Shown here: positions 26,144-35,744 of the stretch, piece after piece
How positions within the stretch are numbered: the stretch's first letter is position 1
Layout: each line of letters starts with the position of its first letter
Source of the DNA: Chryseobacterium vaccae
GTDB lineage: Bacteria > Bacteroidota > Bacteroidia > Flavobacteriales > Weeksellaceae
DNA: 64,000 nucleotides
Direction: 5' to 3'
Assembly: GCF_009602705.1 (NCBI RefSeq)
Contig: NZ_VSWH01000001.1
Location: forward strand, 3,286,001 to 3,350,000
Notes under the pieces: generated by a model
What the model was told of the DNA's origin: nothing
Databases searched by the model: none
Seen by the model: only the letters and a program-made list of their open reading frames with translations
Translations under genes and position numbers: made by a program

Positions 26144-28894
26144 TTATTTAAAGTTGAATTTTACGCTGAGCATCACCTGGCTCGGACGAAGTTGTACCCT
26201 GGTGTATGATACACTGTTTGTAACCTGGTTGATATTATATGTTTCAAATACTCTTCTGTTGGCAATATTCATCCATTTCAGTTCGAAATCTATTTTCTTT
26301 TTAGACCATGAGAACTGATAAGAAAGGTCGTAAAAGGCATTGTTGTATTTTTTCTCACCGTCCCCTGTATTCACCTGATCCCAATTGAACCCTATGGTAT
26401 GGTTTTCTATCGGATAGAAATAAGCGCCAAGATTATGGTTAAAGCCTTCGTTTATACCTAATCTTCCTCCCTGGGCGTTTAATCCTACGTTATCCTGCTT
26501 ATTTCTGGAAAAGCTAAGGTTATAATCTATACTCATCCAGTTGAAATAGGTATTGTTAAATTTAAATCCGTATGCCTGTGTATTGTTTTTACTCAGATAC
26601 TGTGTGTCGTCAAGGAATGCATCTGCTTTTGACAAAGTATTGCTATAGCTTACCGACATATTGGTTTTGAATTTCGGGAAATATTTTCCTATCTCGGCAC
26701 CGAACCTGTTGGTTTTTGCATGATTTTCCTGCTCTTTATACCTTGTTAAGGTGAAACCTGTATTAGTATCCAGGAATGGAGATGCAAGAAGGTTTCTTTT
26801 GCTGTCACCCAAAGCATAGCTGATATTAAAAAATAAATTATTCAGCGGGTTTCTGTATTCAATTCTTGAGCTTGCACTTTTTGAAGTGGTTTGTGGAATT
26901 GGATTATTCGGATCCATTACATTAAATCCTCCCGGACTTAAAAGAGTATATCCCGCATAAGCTGTTTTAACATCACCAAAGTTGTTACTGATATTACCGC
27001 TTACACTTGCTTTGAAAAAAGAAGCAAATGAATATTGTACAAAAGCATTCGGAGTAAAGGTCGTTTTATTCAGGGATTTATGAACATTACGAAGATCATC
27101 TTCTGCTTTAATGGTATTGAAATTCACAGGAAGATTGGCAAATAAAAGCCATGATTCAGATTTATAGTTAATACCTAGTGATCCTGAAGGATTAAATTCT
27201 GTGAATCTCAGGTTGTTTTCATATTCCGGACCATCAAAGGTTGGCGCAATATCTCCCGGAATTGTTGGATTAGGAATTGCTGTTCCCATAAAGTCTGTAT
27301 TCAGTTTTTTGGACGAGAAATCAAGGGCTACCTGTGGAGTGAACGTCCATCCTTTTTTACTAAAGCTGATATTGGCAGAATGGGAAGTTTCTAATGTTTT
27401 AAGCCTCATACTCTGCAATACTGATGTACCCGGAGCAAAAATGATAGGTTTGATAGAGTCTACAACAGGATTTCTATATAATACCTGAAGGTAATTAGCC
27501 GGAGAAACCTCTAATGTCTGTCTGTCATCCTGATAACTGATGTAGGATTTAAAATTAACCATTTTTTCTTTCCATGGTATAATGGTGCTTAAAGAGTTCT
27601 GAAATGAAGAGGTAGGAGATTCTACCGCCTGGTTTCCAAGCCTTCCCACTCTGGTTGCTACGGCACGATCGCCATTCCAGAACTGGCTGAAGCTGGTTGT
27701 ATTTTTAAAGAACCCCTTCTTCGCGTTTTTTGTAAAGATTAATTCTCCTTTCAGCTTATCTGTATAGAAATTATTTCTGGTGCTGGTAACTACCGTTGAC
27801 ATCGGTCTGTTGTCCCTCGGACTGAATACTTCTTCCGTGATATCTTCTCTTTCTACGGCGTTATTGGTATAATTGGCGTTGGCTTTCAGCTCCCATTCTT
27901 TCTTTTTATCGATGTTGGTCAGATAATTGGCCGAAAGATAATGTACACTGTTCATCAGGTATCTTTTTACCGGAAGATTCGGGGTGCTGGCATTCTCTAC
28001 GTTCAGCCAGTCATTCTGGGATGCATTAATTCTTCGTCCTTCCCAGGAGCTTCCAAATGCAAGAATATTTCCTTCATTTTCAACCTGCTCCCCCATGTTG
28101 TTGGTTTTATAATTGACTACCCACTGGCTTTTCTGTCCGAAAAACATTGGGGTAAGCTTTACATTCCAAAGCCACGGGTCTCCGAAACCGGAACCTACCT
28201 CTCCTCTTCCTGTCATGGTTACGGAGTTTTTCAGCTTGATGTTGATGGCTGCCTGATCGGAAGGTACTTTATCCTGAAGGATTTTTACCGGCTGGTGATT
28301 TTCAAGTACTTCTACTTTCTGTACGGCATCTTTTGGCAGAGAATTGTTGATGGTTCCGTAACCACCTTCCATAAGGTCCTTTCCGTTAACATAGAATTTA
28401 TTAATCGCATTCCCCTGATAAAGAATGGTTCCGTCTTTATTGACTTCAACCCCCGGAATTTTCTTCATTACATCGGCAAGCGTCCTGTCATTTTGGCTAC
28501 CGAAAGCTTTAAGGTCATATGAAATGGTATCTCCTCTTGCGGTGATCATCCTGGTTTTCAGCTGTACTTCCTTTATTTCTGTAGCTTCAGATTGCATTTT
28601 GAAGTTCTGGGTCTGATCGCTGTTGCTGATCTGCTTAATCAGTGATTTCTGGTTGAATGCCTTTACCTTAAGGTCTACATTGGATTCTGAAGAAGTGAAT
28701 GTTACTTTGTATTCTCCTTTAGAGTTGGTAATCCCGTATGCCAGAATAGCATCTTTACCAGGTTCCTCTACGGTAACACTGGCACTGGGAATAGCCGTTC
28801 CATCCTCATCAGTAATCTTTCCTGAAACTGTTTTCTGTGCCATGGCAAGCACTGTAAAGAAAAGCATCAGAAATAAAGAAATCTTTCTTTTCAT
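26144..28894 (-). CDS. outer membrane beta-barrel protein, TonB-dependent receptor type
   Basis: 916 residues. The signal peptide (MKRKISLFLMLFFTVLAMA) is followed by a carboxypeptidase-regulatory-like beta sandwich (about 22-100, TVSGKITDEDGTAIPSASVTVE). Next comes a plug-like domain (about 110-220, TLADVMKKIPGVEVNKDGTILYQGN) and a large C-terminal beta barrel ending in aromatic VMLSVKFNFK. It belongs to the Bacteroidetes 'outer membrane beta-barrel' branch of TonB receptors. The substrate is unknown. A short XRE gene is divergent from it, 231 bp away. Confidence 0.9.
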   Translation of the reverse strand: MKRKISLFLMLFFTVLAMAQKTVSGKITDEDGTAIPSASVTVEEPGKDAILAYGITNSKGEYKVTFTSSESNVDLKVKAFNQKSLIKQISNSDQTQNFKMQSEATEIKEVQLKTRMITARGDTISYDLKAFGSQNDRTLADVMKKIPGVEVNKDGTILYQGNAINKFYVNGKDLMEGGYGTINNSLPKDAVQKVEVLENHQPVKILQDKVPSDQAAINIKLKNSVTMTGRGEVGSGFGDPWLWNVKLTPMFFGQKSQWVVNYKTNNMGEQVENEGNILAFGSSWEGRRINASQNDWLNVENASTPNLPVKRYLMNSVHYLSANYLTNIDKKKEWELKANANYTNNAVEREDITEEVFSPRDNRPMSTVVTSTRNNFYTDKLKGELIFTKNAKKGFFKNTTSFSQFWNGDRAVATRVGRLGNQAVESPTSSFQNSLSTIIPWKEKMVNFKSYISYQDDRQTLEVSPANYLQVLYRNPVVDSIKPIIFAPGTSVLQSMRLKTLETSHSANISFSKKGWTFTPQVALDFSSKKLNTDFMGTAIPNPTIPGDIAPTFDGPEYENNLRFTEFNPSGSLGINYKSESWLLFANLPVNFNTIKAEDDLRNVHKSLNKTTFTPNAFVQYSFASFFKASVSGNISNNFGDVKTAYAGYTLLSPGGFNVMDPNNPIPQTTSKSASSRIEYRNPLNNLFFNISYALGDSKRNLLASPFLDTNTGFTLTRYKEQENHAKTNRFGAEIGKYFPKFKTNMSVSYSNTLSKADAFLDDTQYLSKNNTQAYGFKFNNTYFNWMSIDYNLSFSRNKQDNVGLNAQGGRLGINEGFNHNLGAYFYPIENHTIGFNWDQVNTGDGEKKYNNAFYDLSYQFSWSKKKIDFELKWMNIANRRVFETYNINQVTNSVSYTRVQLRPSQVMLSVKFNFK

Positions 28895-29098
28895 AGTTTA
28901 TTATTTGACTAATTAGTTTGTTACTTGTGTTTTTTGTTACACTTTTTTAAAGATGTATTTTATGAGGAAAAGTTAAATCGCTCATTAACACTATAAAACT
29001 AGTGATAATTTTTGTTAATAATTTATTTTTTTATGCGTACTTCTATTGAAAGGAATAAATTTTTTTCCTGTTTTTTATTTTTAGTAGGGCTAAATGCA

Positions 29099-29106
29099 TA
29101 AATTTG
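29099..29106 (+). promoter_or_regulatory. -7 box of the short XRE gene
   Basis: TAAATTTG, 19 bases before the ATG at 29126. A T-rich stretch (29071-29080) lies at the -33 position but without an exact TTTG. Confidence 0.5.
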
Positions 29107-29125
29107 TACAAAAGCAACCTTTATT

Positions 29126-29461
29126 ATGGGAGTAGGTACCAATCTCAAAAGATTAAGAAGCAAAACAAAATTTTCTCAGCAGGAAATTGCAGATATGCTT
29201 GGATTAGACAGGAATACATACACGAATTGGGAGAACGAAACTACGGATATCAAATCGCAGTATATCCCGAAGCTGGCTGAAATTTTTAATGTCAAAATTC
29301 AGGACCTTTTTGATAGTGAAAGAAGGTTAGAAATTTCAAATAATACTTTCGATAATAAGGATAATTCCGTAGGATTAATTATTTTCAATATTTCTGATAA
29401 AGAAGTTATTAGCAGTTTCAATTCTAAACTTGAAGAACTTATTAATAGCCTGAAAAAATAA
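29126..29461 (+). CDS. XRE-family transcriptional regulator (short)
   Basis: 111 residues: HTH at about 6-62 (LKRLRSKTKFSQQEIADMLGLDRNTYTNWENE) and a C-terminal half without known domain, ending in a helix. Simple DNA-binding regulators of this type are common in Chryseobacterium-like genomes. Divergent from the barrel gene and convergent with the second GLPGLI gene; a link to either is only a guess. Confidence 0.85.
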   Translation: MGVGTNLKRLRSKTKFSQQEIADMLGLDRNTYTNWENETTDIKSQYIPKLAEIFNVKIQDLFDSERRLEISNNTFDNKDNSVGLIIFNISDKEVISSFNSKLEELINSLKK

Positions 29462-29587
29462 TATTTTTCATCAGAATTTACTTTACAGAAACTTTGACTT
29501 CTCTCAGCATAAAAACATCTGTTTTATTCTACAGCTTGTTTATAGAGTATCATACTGAAAGAAATCAAAGTGTTTTTTGCTAATAGA

Positions 29588-30358
29588 CTATTCAAAAGGT
29601 TTTAATTCTAAAGGATTGTTATACATTTTCTTCACTTTATCAATCATTTCCTGTGTTTGTTTTCTAAAAGCTTCATCATCGATTGGAGGAAAGGCTGCAA
29701 GCGTAAACTTCAGATTATAAACAGCTCTTAAAAAATCCTTTTTACTAAGTTTTTTATATCCATTTAAGTTGAATTCATATTCATTTAAATCTTTTTCTAT
29801 TCTGGCTATGGTAAAATGATAATCATTCCGTGTATCATATAGCTCAAAGATTAACCCTGGTAAACCTGTAAATTTATAAGGTCCTAAAGATTGTGGATAT
29901 TCTTTAGAAAAATAGGCAATCCACCTTCTTCCAAATTTATTAGTTGCCGCCATCTGACATTTTACACCATTAATCACTTTTGTATCATCATACAAAACCC
30001 ATTTTGTTTCTGCATCTTCTATATACCTAAAACGATTGTTTTTATAATCACCAAAAACATTTGTGACACCATTTTTTCTTATAATTCGTTCTTCTAAATA
30101 ATCTGCAGCTGAAAGACTAATCCCGCTTTTTTTTGTCAAATTATCTTTCTGTCCTGTATCGGATAAATAGTTATTATGTCCTGAAAAATAATAATCCTGC
30201 GAATTTCCTATTAAAATAAATTGTTGATCGCGTTTATATTTTTCACCTAACTGAAGGGTAGTATTGTATGTGACTTTTAAGGTTGTTTTGAGATCAAGTT
30301 TTTGAGAAAAACCCGTCACAAAAAATAACATTATAAACAATAAAAAATATTTTTTCAT
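29588..30358 (-). CDS. GLPGLI family protein (second)
   Basis: 256 residues from ATG 30356-30358 (MKKYFLLFIMLFFVTGFSQ, signal peptide). Contains GRRWIAYFSKEYPQSLGPY and KFTGLPGLIFELYDTRNDYHFT, the family signature. It differs from the one at 24212-25135 in the N-terminal half and lacks its Met-rich tail. A small exported-peptide gene lies 46 bp upstream on the same strand, so the two are probably co-transcribed. Confidence 0.9.
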   Translation of the reverse strand: MKKYFLLFIMLFFVTGFSQKLDLKTTLKVTYNTTLQLGEKYKRDQQFILIGNSQDYYFSGHNNYLSDTGQKDNLTKKSGISLSAADYLEERIIRKNGVTNVFGDYKNNRFRYIEDAETKWVLYDDTKVINGVKCQMAATNKFGRRWIAYFSKEYPQSLGPYKFTGLPGLIFELYDTRNDYHFTIARIEKDLNEYEFNLNGYKKLSKKDFLRAVYNLKFTLAAFPPIDDEAFRKQTQEMIDKVKKMYNNPLELKPFE

Positions 30359-30403
30359 ATTCACAAAGCAAATGATAGGCAGAATTGAATTCTGCCCATC
30401 AAA

Positions 30404-30616
30404 TTAATTATTAGGATTAATTATAACTTTCACTTTTGTTCCACACTCAAGTTCATTTGCAGTTGCAATCCATTCTGCCATATCATTATAGGTATAGCTA
30501 TCTGGAAACGTTGTGTAGTGTTTCACCCCACAGGTAGAAGTCCATACGGCTTTTACCGCAGCTAACGCCATCACGGATATCCCGAGCATGACGGAAAATA
30601 AAATTCTTTTTGTCAT
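30404..30616 (-). CDS. small exported peptide, unknown
   Basis: 70 residues: an N-terminal hydrophobic signal (MTKRILFSVMLGISVMALAAV) and a roughly 45-residue mature part with two cysteines (STCGVKHY and LECGTKV) that could form one disulfide. I do not recognise a family. It precedes a GLPGLI gene on the same strand and has an unusually long predicted leader with a stable hairpin. A secreted signal, toxin or protease substrate are all open possibilities. Confidence 0.6.
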   Translation of the reverse strand: MTKRILFSVMLGISVMALAAVKAVWTSTCGVKHYTTFPDSYTYNDMAEWIATANELECGTKVKVIINPNN

Positions 30617-30789
30617 AAGTTTTGTTTTAATGAATTAAAAAATAATTTTTCCCGGTCCCGGAAGCCTTGTCTAGAATAGGAATCCTGACCGGATGATGCA
30701 TCATAAAAACAAAAAGGAGAAATACACTTCAGGCAAGCAGTTCTGAAGTGTTCTGCTGACTTTCCCATTTGTGTTATATCACAAACATA
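30617..30789 (-). promoter_or_regulatory. long structured leader and promoter of the small peptide gene
   Basis: A -7 box TATGTTTG lies at 30782-30789, about 165 bases before the ATG. In between is a perfect 8-bp stem (CACTTCAG / CTGAAGTG, 30727-30752) and further GC-richer sequence (around 30651-30700), unlike the AT-rich flanks. An ORF of 63 codons spans this region but starts upstream of the predicted transcript. It may instead be a regulatory RNA leader. Confidence 0.35.
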
Positions 30790-30804
30790 TGAAAAATAAA
30801 ACAT

Positions 30805-31219
30805 TATATATATAACAAAACCAGCAAATTATGCTGCATTTATTAGGCATATTAATAAAATAAATACATTTAAAATAATAAGTTAATTTTTAGCTATAAA
30901 AAATTTCAGGGTACTATTTTTTTGCAATATTTATAGTTTTTCAGCTGAAAAAAAATCTTCAACATTCAATTTTTTAATCATAACTATTATGGCATATTAA
31001 ATCTTTAAAATCCGGACCTAATTTTGTAAATTAGGTTTTTCTATTTATTTCATCCGTCTGTAACCTTTTATGGATAATATTGTCTTATTAAAAGGAAAAA
31101 ATGCAGAACATGATAAGAAAGGACAGTTTAATATATTTTTATTTAGTCTAAATAGTTAAAAATGATTTGAATCATAGATTAAAAAAAACTTAAACACTGA
31201 TTCATATATATTTATTTAA
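30805..31219. other. AT-rich gene-free region
   Basis: Over 400 bp of very AT-rich DNA between divergent genes; no ORF of coding character, no repeat recognised. It should hold the promoter region of both flanking units. Confidence 0.4.
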
Positions 31220-31227
31220 TAATTTTG
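31220..31227 (+). promoter_or_regulatory. -7 box of the cupin gene
   Basis: TAATTTTG, 18 bases before the ATG at 31246; no exact TTTG at the -33 position. Confidence 0.4.
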
Positions 31228-31245
31228 TAACATAAAATTTATAGA

Positions 31246-32127
31246 ATGGGAATTATTTTAAAGCCTATAGATGTTGTAGATGATATTTCAAAAGAAGATT
31301 TCTACGAAAAATATCTTAAGCCCAGGAGGCCCGTTGTCATCAAAAATATGGCAAGAAAATGGCCTGCTTATCAGAAATGGACAATGGACTATGTGAAGGA
31401 GACGGTAGGAGATGTAATAGTTCCTTTATATGATAGTTCAAAGGCTGATCCGGCAGCTCCGATTAATACCCCTACTGCCGAGATGAAATTCGGTGATTAT
31501 ATAGATCTTATTCAGAGAGAACCTACTGATTTGAGGATTTTTTTCTTTGATCCAATAAAACACGCGAAAAATTTATTACAGGATTATATTTCACCTAAAG
31601 ACCTTATGGGTGGGTTTCTGGATAAATATCCGTCTATGTTTTTCGGAGGGAGAGGCTCTGTAACCTTCCTTCATTATGATATTGATATGGCCCATATTTT
31701 CCATACTCATTTTAATGGAAGAAAGCATGTAAAATTATTCGAATACAAGTGGAAAGAGAGACTATATCAGCTTCCTTATGCTACCTATGCACTGGAAGAT
31801 TATGATATTGACAATCCTGACTTTGAAAAATTCCCGGCCCTTGACGGTATAGAAGGAATTGAATGCTTCCTTGAACATGGTGATACTCTTTTCATGCCCA
31901 CTGGATGGTGGCACTGGATGAAGTATCTGGACGGAAGTTTTTCAATCTCCCTGAGAGCCTGGGACAAATCATGGGCTGTAAAAGCTCATTCATTATGGAA
32001 TCTTACCGTACAGCGTAAGTTTGATGATATTATGAAAAAGAACTTCAAAAAGAAGTATATGGACTGGAAAGAAAAGAAAGCTATTATAAGAGCTGAACTG
32101 GCCCTGAAAAGAGGCCTGCCGAGATAA
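31246..32127 (+). CDS. cupin-like (JmjC-type) oxygenase-like protein
   Basis: 293 residues. Cupin_8/JmjC fold with the iron-binding HxD motif in FLHYDIDMAHIF, a Lys in HVKLFEY that could hold 2-oxoglutarate, and the distal His in PTGWWHWMKYL. The N-terminus (YLKPRRPVVIKNMARKWPA) is the usual 'p.vi.g....wpa' entry of this family. Related enzymes hydroxylate protein or small-molecule substrates using Fe2+ and 2-oxoglutarate. The substrate is unknown. Single-gene unit with a strong terminator. Confidence 0.88.
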   Translation: MGIILKPIDVVDDISKEDFYEKYLKPRRPVVIKNMARKWPAYQKWTMDYVKETVGDVIVPLYDSSKADPAAPINTPTAEMKFGDYIDLIQREPTDLRIFFFDPIKHAKNLLQDYISPKDLMGGFLDKYPSMFFGGRGSVTFLHYDIDMAHIFHTHFNGRKHVKLFEYKWKERLYQLPYATYALEDYDIDNPDFEKFPALDGIEGIECFLEHGDTLFMPTGWWHWMKYLDGSFSISLRAWDKSWAVKAHSLWNLTVQRKFDDIMKKNFKKKYMDWKEKKAIIRAELALKRGLPR

Positions 32128-32129
32128 AT

Positions 32130-32160
32130 AAAAAGACGCCTCAAATTGAGGCGTCTTTTT
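32130..32160. terminator. bidirectional terminator
   Basis: AAAAGACGCCTC / GAGGCGTCTTTTT with a 5-base loop, directly after the cupin stop and before the convergent T9SS cargo gene. Confidence 0.9.
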
Positions 32161-32177
32161 CTGTTATTCAGTTAAAG

Positions 32178-32966
32178 CTATTTTTTAATGATTTTATATG
32201 TTTTTTCAGTTTGTCCTTCTTTAATTTTTATGAGATAATTTCCTGCTGTCAGATCGCTTACATTTACAGCTGCCTGATCTGAATTTACCATTTCTTGTTT
32301 ATGCATTTTTCCTGTAAGATCATAAACAGTTATTTCAGACATTTTGTTTTTATTTTTAATGTTTAAAATATCCGTTACAGGATTCGGGTAAATGGAAGCT
32401 TTACTTAAAGCGGCTTCAGAAGTTCCGAGACTGTTTGAAGAGATTTCAAAATCATCGATCCCGATAAACCAGATATTATTTGTTGAAGAATAGAAGGCAA
32501 TATAAATGGTCTGCCCTATATATGGCGTAAGATCGTAGCTGTATTTCGTCCAGGCTGTCGGCGGCTTCACTGCGGCTGCCATTGTATTCGTAAAGGCATC
32601 GGCAGTAGGCGTAGTAGTTGATATTTTTACATCAAATTGTTCTGCCAAACTGGATCCTTTGTTTCTGCTCCAAAAGGACAGCTTATCCGATACTCCCGCC
32701 GTAACTGTTATGGCAGGGCTTATCGCATAATCATCGTGTGCTGTGGAGCCATACTGCAGTCCTAAGAAATGAGACCCGGAATGCGAATCAACAAGAGAGA
32801 GACTGCCCGGGGCCCAGGCTTTCCATTCTTTCTCAGGATCTCCTCCGTTAATGACTGTCCAATCTGACGGCATCGTATCCGAATCGAAACTTTGTGAGTA
32901 CTGCTGCGCTGAAAGGCATACGGGCAAAAAACCCATGATCAATAGAAATTGATAAATTTGTTTCAT
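32178..32966 (-). CDS. T9SS cargo protein with choice-of-anchor J/MAM-like domain
   Basis: 262 residues: signal peptide (MKQIYQFLLIMGFLPVCLSAQ), then a jelly-roll domain (about 25-175) with QSFDSDTMPSDWTVINGGD, SHFLGLQYGS and FIGIDDFEI. This is typical of choice-of-anchor J / cleaved-adhesin domains. A C-terminal type A sorting domain (about 188-262) begins ASIYPNPVTDILNI and ends YLIKIKEGQTEKTYKIIKK. It is exported by Sec, then by T9SS, and probably displayed on or released from the surface. No catalytic module, so likely an adhesin or binding protein. Confidence 0.93.
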   Translation of the reverse strand: MKQIYQFLLIMGFLPVCLSAQQYSQSFDSDTMPSDWTVINGGDPEKEWKAWAPGSLSLVDSHSGSHFLGLQYGSTAHDDYAISPAITVTAGVSDKLSFWSRNKGSSLAEQFDVKISTTTPTADAFTNTMAAAVKPPTAWTKYSYDLTPYIGQTIYIAFYSSTNNIWFIGIDDFEISSNSLGTSEAALSKASIYPNPVTDILNIKNKNKMSEITVYDLTGKMHKQEMVNSDQAAVNVSDLTAGNYLIKIKEGQTEKTYKIIKK

Positions 32967-33086
32967 AAGTATTGATTTTATACTAATTTAATAATTTTAA
33001 AACAAATCATTAAAAAAATAAATCAAAAAATTATTTTATACGAAAAATATCAACTTATTTATTCAAATTATTACTTAATAGATTCT

Positions 33087-34811
33087 CTACAAAATTCTGT
33101 AAACAGGATATTGCCTGAATGTTTTTTCTTCAAAATAAGGTGAGTGTCTGTAGACCCAATCAAGCTGCGCCTCTCCGTCTTCCGCAAATTTTTTATCTGA
33201 TGCTTTCTGAGCCTCGAAAGCTTCTTTAAGCTTTTTATCTTTCTTCAGTAATTCAGCTGCGGTATCTTCAAAAATATAGGCTGAATAATATTCTTTCTGT
33301 GCCAGAATTCCATCAAATAAATTCCAGTTGAAAAAAGAGTCTAATGCTTCAGGTTCAAGGGTTTCAATGATGTATTTTACTCCAGGCTGATCGGTCGGAA
33401 CAATATAATCTCCAGCCGAAAAAGAATGCTCTTTTTTAGCCGATTCTACCGTAGTATCAAAGTGCAGATAATGTCCTTCATAAGGATTCTTTACTGTTTT
33501 GAAATCCTTGATTTTATATGATTCAACTGTAATCATACTGTCTTTCTGAACGGGTTTCATGACGATCCGATTTCTCCTGAACTCTTCAAGAACCCTGTAC
33601 TGAGACTGAGGAATCACATAATATTTCGGAATGGTAATGTATCCTGTAGGAACAGCCTCGGTAAACAGTTTTATTTTCTTTGTAAAAGGTTTGTTTCGGT
33701 CATAATACAGTCGTGGTTTGCCAGAAATCTCACTGGGTTTATAACTTCCTTCATAGCCTTTAAAATCCATGGTAGAAAATCGGGTTGAATCTATCTTCCA
33801 GCGGATTCCGTATTGCTGTCCGGCTTGGTATTGCTTTACATTATCAATCCGGAGCTGTTTTATCTTTTTATAGTCTTTATCCAGGTTATGAAGGTTTACC
33901 AGCATGTATTTGTAGGTAGCATCCACTCTTTTATCATACGGTTTGAGCATGTGGGTCTCTGGAACAGTTCCTAATGAGTTGAATAAAGAAGTATAGCCCG
34001 TAGAATATCTAGGTGAATCTTCAAATGAAGCAAAACCGATATCCGGAACATCACCGTGAATATTTACATATGGGGTACTTTCGTAGCCAAGTTTCTTCAT
34101 CTCTTCAAGATTGGCTGCCTGATAATTTTTATAAAAATAATCTCCCAAAACATTTCCAAGACGTTCTTTGAAAGTAGAAATATAGGTGAAAGTATACTGA
34201 TAATCTGCCCCGTTACTTACATGATTATCGATAAACACATCCGGTTTCAGCCATTGATAGATCTCCTGAAAGCTTCTGGCATTTTTGGAATCTGCTTTGA
34301 TGAAATCCCGGTTCAGGTCATAATTTCTTGCGTTTCCCCTGAAACCATACTGTTCCGGCCCATTCTGGTTGGCTCTTGAATGAGAACTTCTGTTCAGCAT
34401 ACCACTAATGTTATAGGCTGAAATCGCTGCAACAACAAAGTTCTGAGGTGTTTTTATTTTCTTTACTGCCAGATCCCGCATCAGCATCATGGTGGCATCT
34501 ATTCCGTCCGGCTCACCGGGATGTATTCCGTTGTTGATGAAAAGAATGGCTTTATCTTTTCTCAGCTTTTCAAGGTCTTTTTCAGGAAAAGGGTTGTACA
34601 GAACAACATAAATAGGCTTTCCATTGTCATCTTCGCCTTTTTTAAGGTATTGGATGGTATTAAAATTTTTCGCCAGATCCTGATAATACTCATTCATTTC
34701 CGAATAGGTAAGAGTCTGATTTCCATTTCCTTTTTCAAAAGGGGTCTGAAAGTTTTTCTGTGCAGATAGAAAGGAACAACTTAGGATCAACAGAATATAG
34801 TGCAGTTTCAT
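33087..34811 (-). CDS. M14 family zinc carboxypeptidase, exported
   Basis: 574 residues from ATG 34809-34811, signal peptide MKLHYILLILSCSFLSAQ. Zinc ligands: His and Glu in NNGIHPGEPDGID and the later His in DVFIDNHVSNGADY. Substrate-binding NYDLNRDF and the putative general-base Glu in TVPETHMLKPYDKR. The C-terminal 200 residues are an extra beta-rich module. It should trim amino acids from peptides outside the cytoplasm. Confidence 0.9.
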   Translation of the reverse strand: MKLHYILLILSCSFLSAQKNFQTPFEKGNGNQTLTYSEMNEYYQDLAKNFNTIQYLKKGEDDNGKPIYVVLYNPFPEKDLEKLRKDKAILFINNGIHPGEPDGIDATMMLMRDLAVKKIKTPQNFVVAAISAYNISGMLNRSSHSRANQNGPEQYGFRGNARNYDLNRDFIKADSKNARSFQEIYQWLKPDVFIDNHVSNGADYQYTFTYISTFKERLGNVLGDYFYKNYQAANLEEMKKLGYESTPYVNIHGDVPDIGFASFEDSPRYSTGYTSLFNSLGTVPETHMLKPYDKRVDATYKYMLVNLHNLDKDYKKIKQLRIDNVKQYQAGQQYGIRWKIDSTRFSTMDFKGYEGSYKPSEISGKPRLYYDRNKPFTKKIKLFTEAVPTGYITIPKYYVIPQSQYRVLEEFRRNRIVMKPVQKDSMITVESYKIKDFKTVKNPYEGHYLHFDTTVESAKKEHSFSAGDYIVPTDQPGVKYIIETLEPEALDSFFNWNLFDGILAQKEYYSAYIFEDTAAELLKKDKKLKEAFEAQKASDKKFAEDGEAQLDWVYRHSPYFEEKTFRQYPVYRIL

Positions 34812-34891
34812 AAGCAATATTTGGACTTCAAAATTAAGGAACTACAATTAAAGAAAAATCAATTTTCTGATTAAAATTATTGGAAAAAGAA

Positions 34892-34921
34892 AACCTCATG
34901 GATTTTGAAGTCCATGAGGTT
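34892..34921 (-). terminator. terminator at the end of the ADP-ribose operon
   Basis: AACCTCATGGA / TCCATGAGGTT hairpin followed on the minus strand by TTTTCTTTTT. It lies about 60 bp past the metallophosphoesterase stop and marks the likely end of the long minus-strand operon. Confidence 0.85.
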
Positions 34922-34979
34922 GAGGCATTGTCATTTCTGTATTTTAAAATAAAATTTTCATTGTTTTTTAGGGTGTACA

Positions 34980-35714
34980 TTAATCGTTATTCCTTCCTTT
35001 TTCATCCGGGTATAAAGATGGTAGGGAATCGCTCTGCCAGAATTCTTTAGTATCAATATCCAGTATAGTAAGGGCTCCTGTAAAAGCTGCGCCTGTATCA
35101 AGGTTCCAAACGTTGGCTTTATTGACAGGTTCTTTGCTTCCGATATATAAAGTCGGGGTGTGGCCAATAAAGATTTCATGGTACAAAAGCAGCCTTTTAG
35201 GATACAATTCAGAACTCTTTTCCAGTTTGGTATCCATTGAAACAGCTGTTTCCCAAAGGGTTCTGTCCCAATGATAGTTGCTGGAATAGACTTCTTTTTC
35301 AGGACCGTGCATGGAGGAATATCCGGCATGAATAAACAAGCGGTTCTTTTCATCGATATGAAAATTTTTCATTCTCTGAAAAAATTCAAGATGAACCTCC
35401 AGCTCTTCCAAAGAATAGTTTTTATAGCTTTCTACGGTGCTTTTTCCTCCATTGAAAAGCCATACATCCGGTTCATTTCCAAAAGCAATCCAGTCTTCAC
35501 ACCAGGCATCATGATTTCCTTTGATAAAGATACACTCCTGCTCTTCTGAGAGCTTCTTTAAAAAAGTGATTACTTCAGAAGATTCACTCCATCCGTCTAC
35601 ATAATCTCCAAGAAAAACCAGGCGGTCCGACTTTGAAACCTCTGCCCTTTCCAGAACCTGTATTAAGGCTCTCAACCCTCCGTGAATATCTCCTATTGCT
35701 AATGTTCTGCTCAT
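34980..35714 (-). CDS. metallophosphoesterase (PrpE/ApaH-like)
   Basis: 244 residues with the calcineurin-like set: GDIHGG (8-13), GDYVDGW (36-42), KGNHDAW, and later His in FIHAGYSS and FIGHTPTL. It binds two metal ions and hydrolyses phosphoesters; relatives act on diadenosine polyphosphates, RNA ends or phosphoproteins. It is last in the NAD/ADP-ribose operon, 30 bp after kptA. The context suggests a nucleotide or RNA-end substrate, such as a phosphate left by RNA or ADP-ribose repair; that is inference. Confidence 0.9.
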   Translation of the reverse strand: MSRTLAIGDIHGGLRALIQVLERAEVSKSDRLVFLGDYVDGWSESSEVITFLKKLSEEQECIFIKGNHDAWCEDWIAFGNEPDVWLFNGGKSTVESYKNYSLEELEVHLEFFQRMKNFHIDEKNRLFIHAGYSSMHGPEKEVYSSNYHWDRTLWETAVSMDTKLEKSSELYPKRLLLYHEIFIGHTPTLYIGSKEPVNKANVWNLDTGAAFTGALTILDIDTKEFWQSDSLPSLYPDEKGRNND

Positions 35715-35744
35715 TTCTCTCTATTCGGTTTAAAACTCTGGCTT

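Noticed and set aside
30613..30804. 63-codon minus-strand frame before the small exported peptide
   Set aside because: Its start lies upstream of the predicted -7 box and the protein has no recognisable features; a leader RNA is a better reading.
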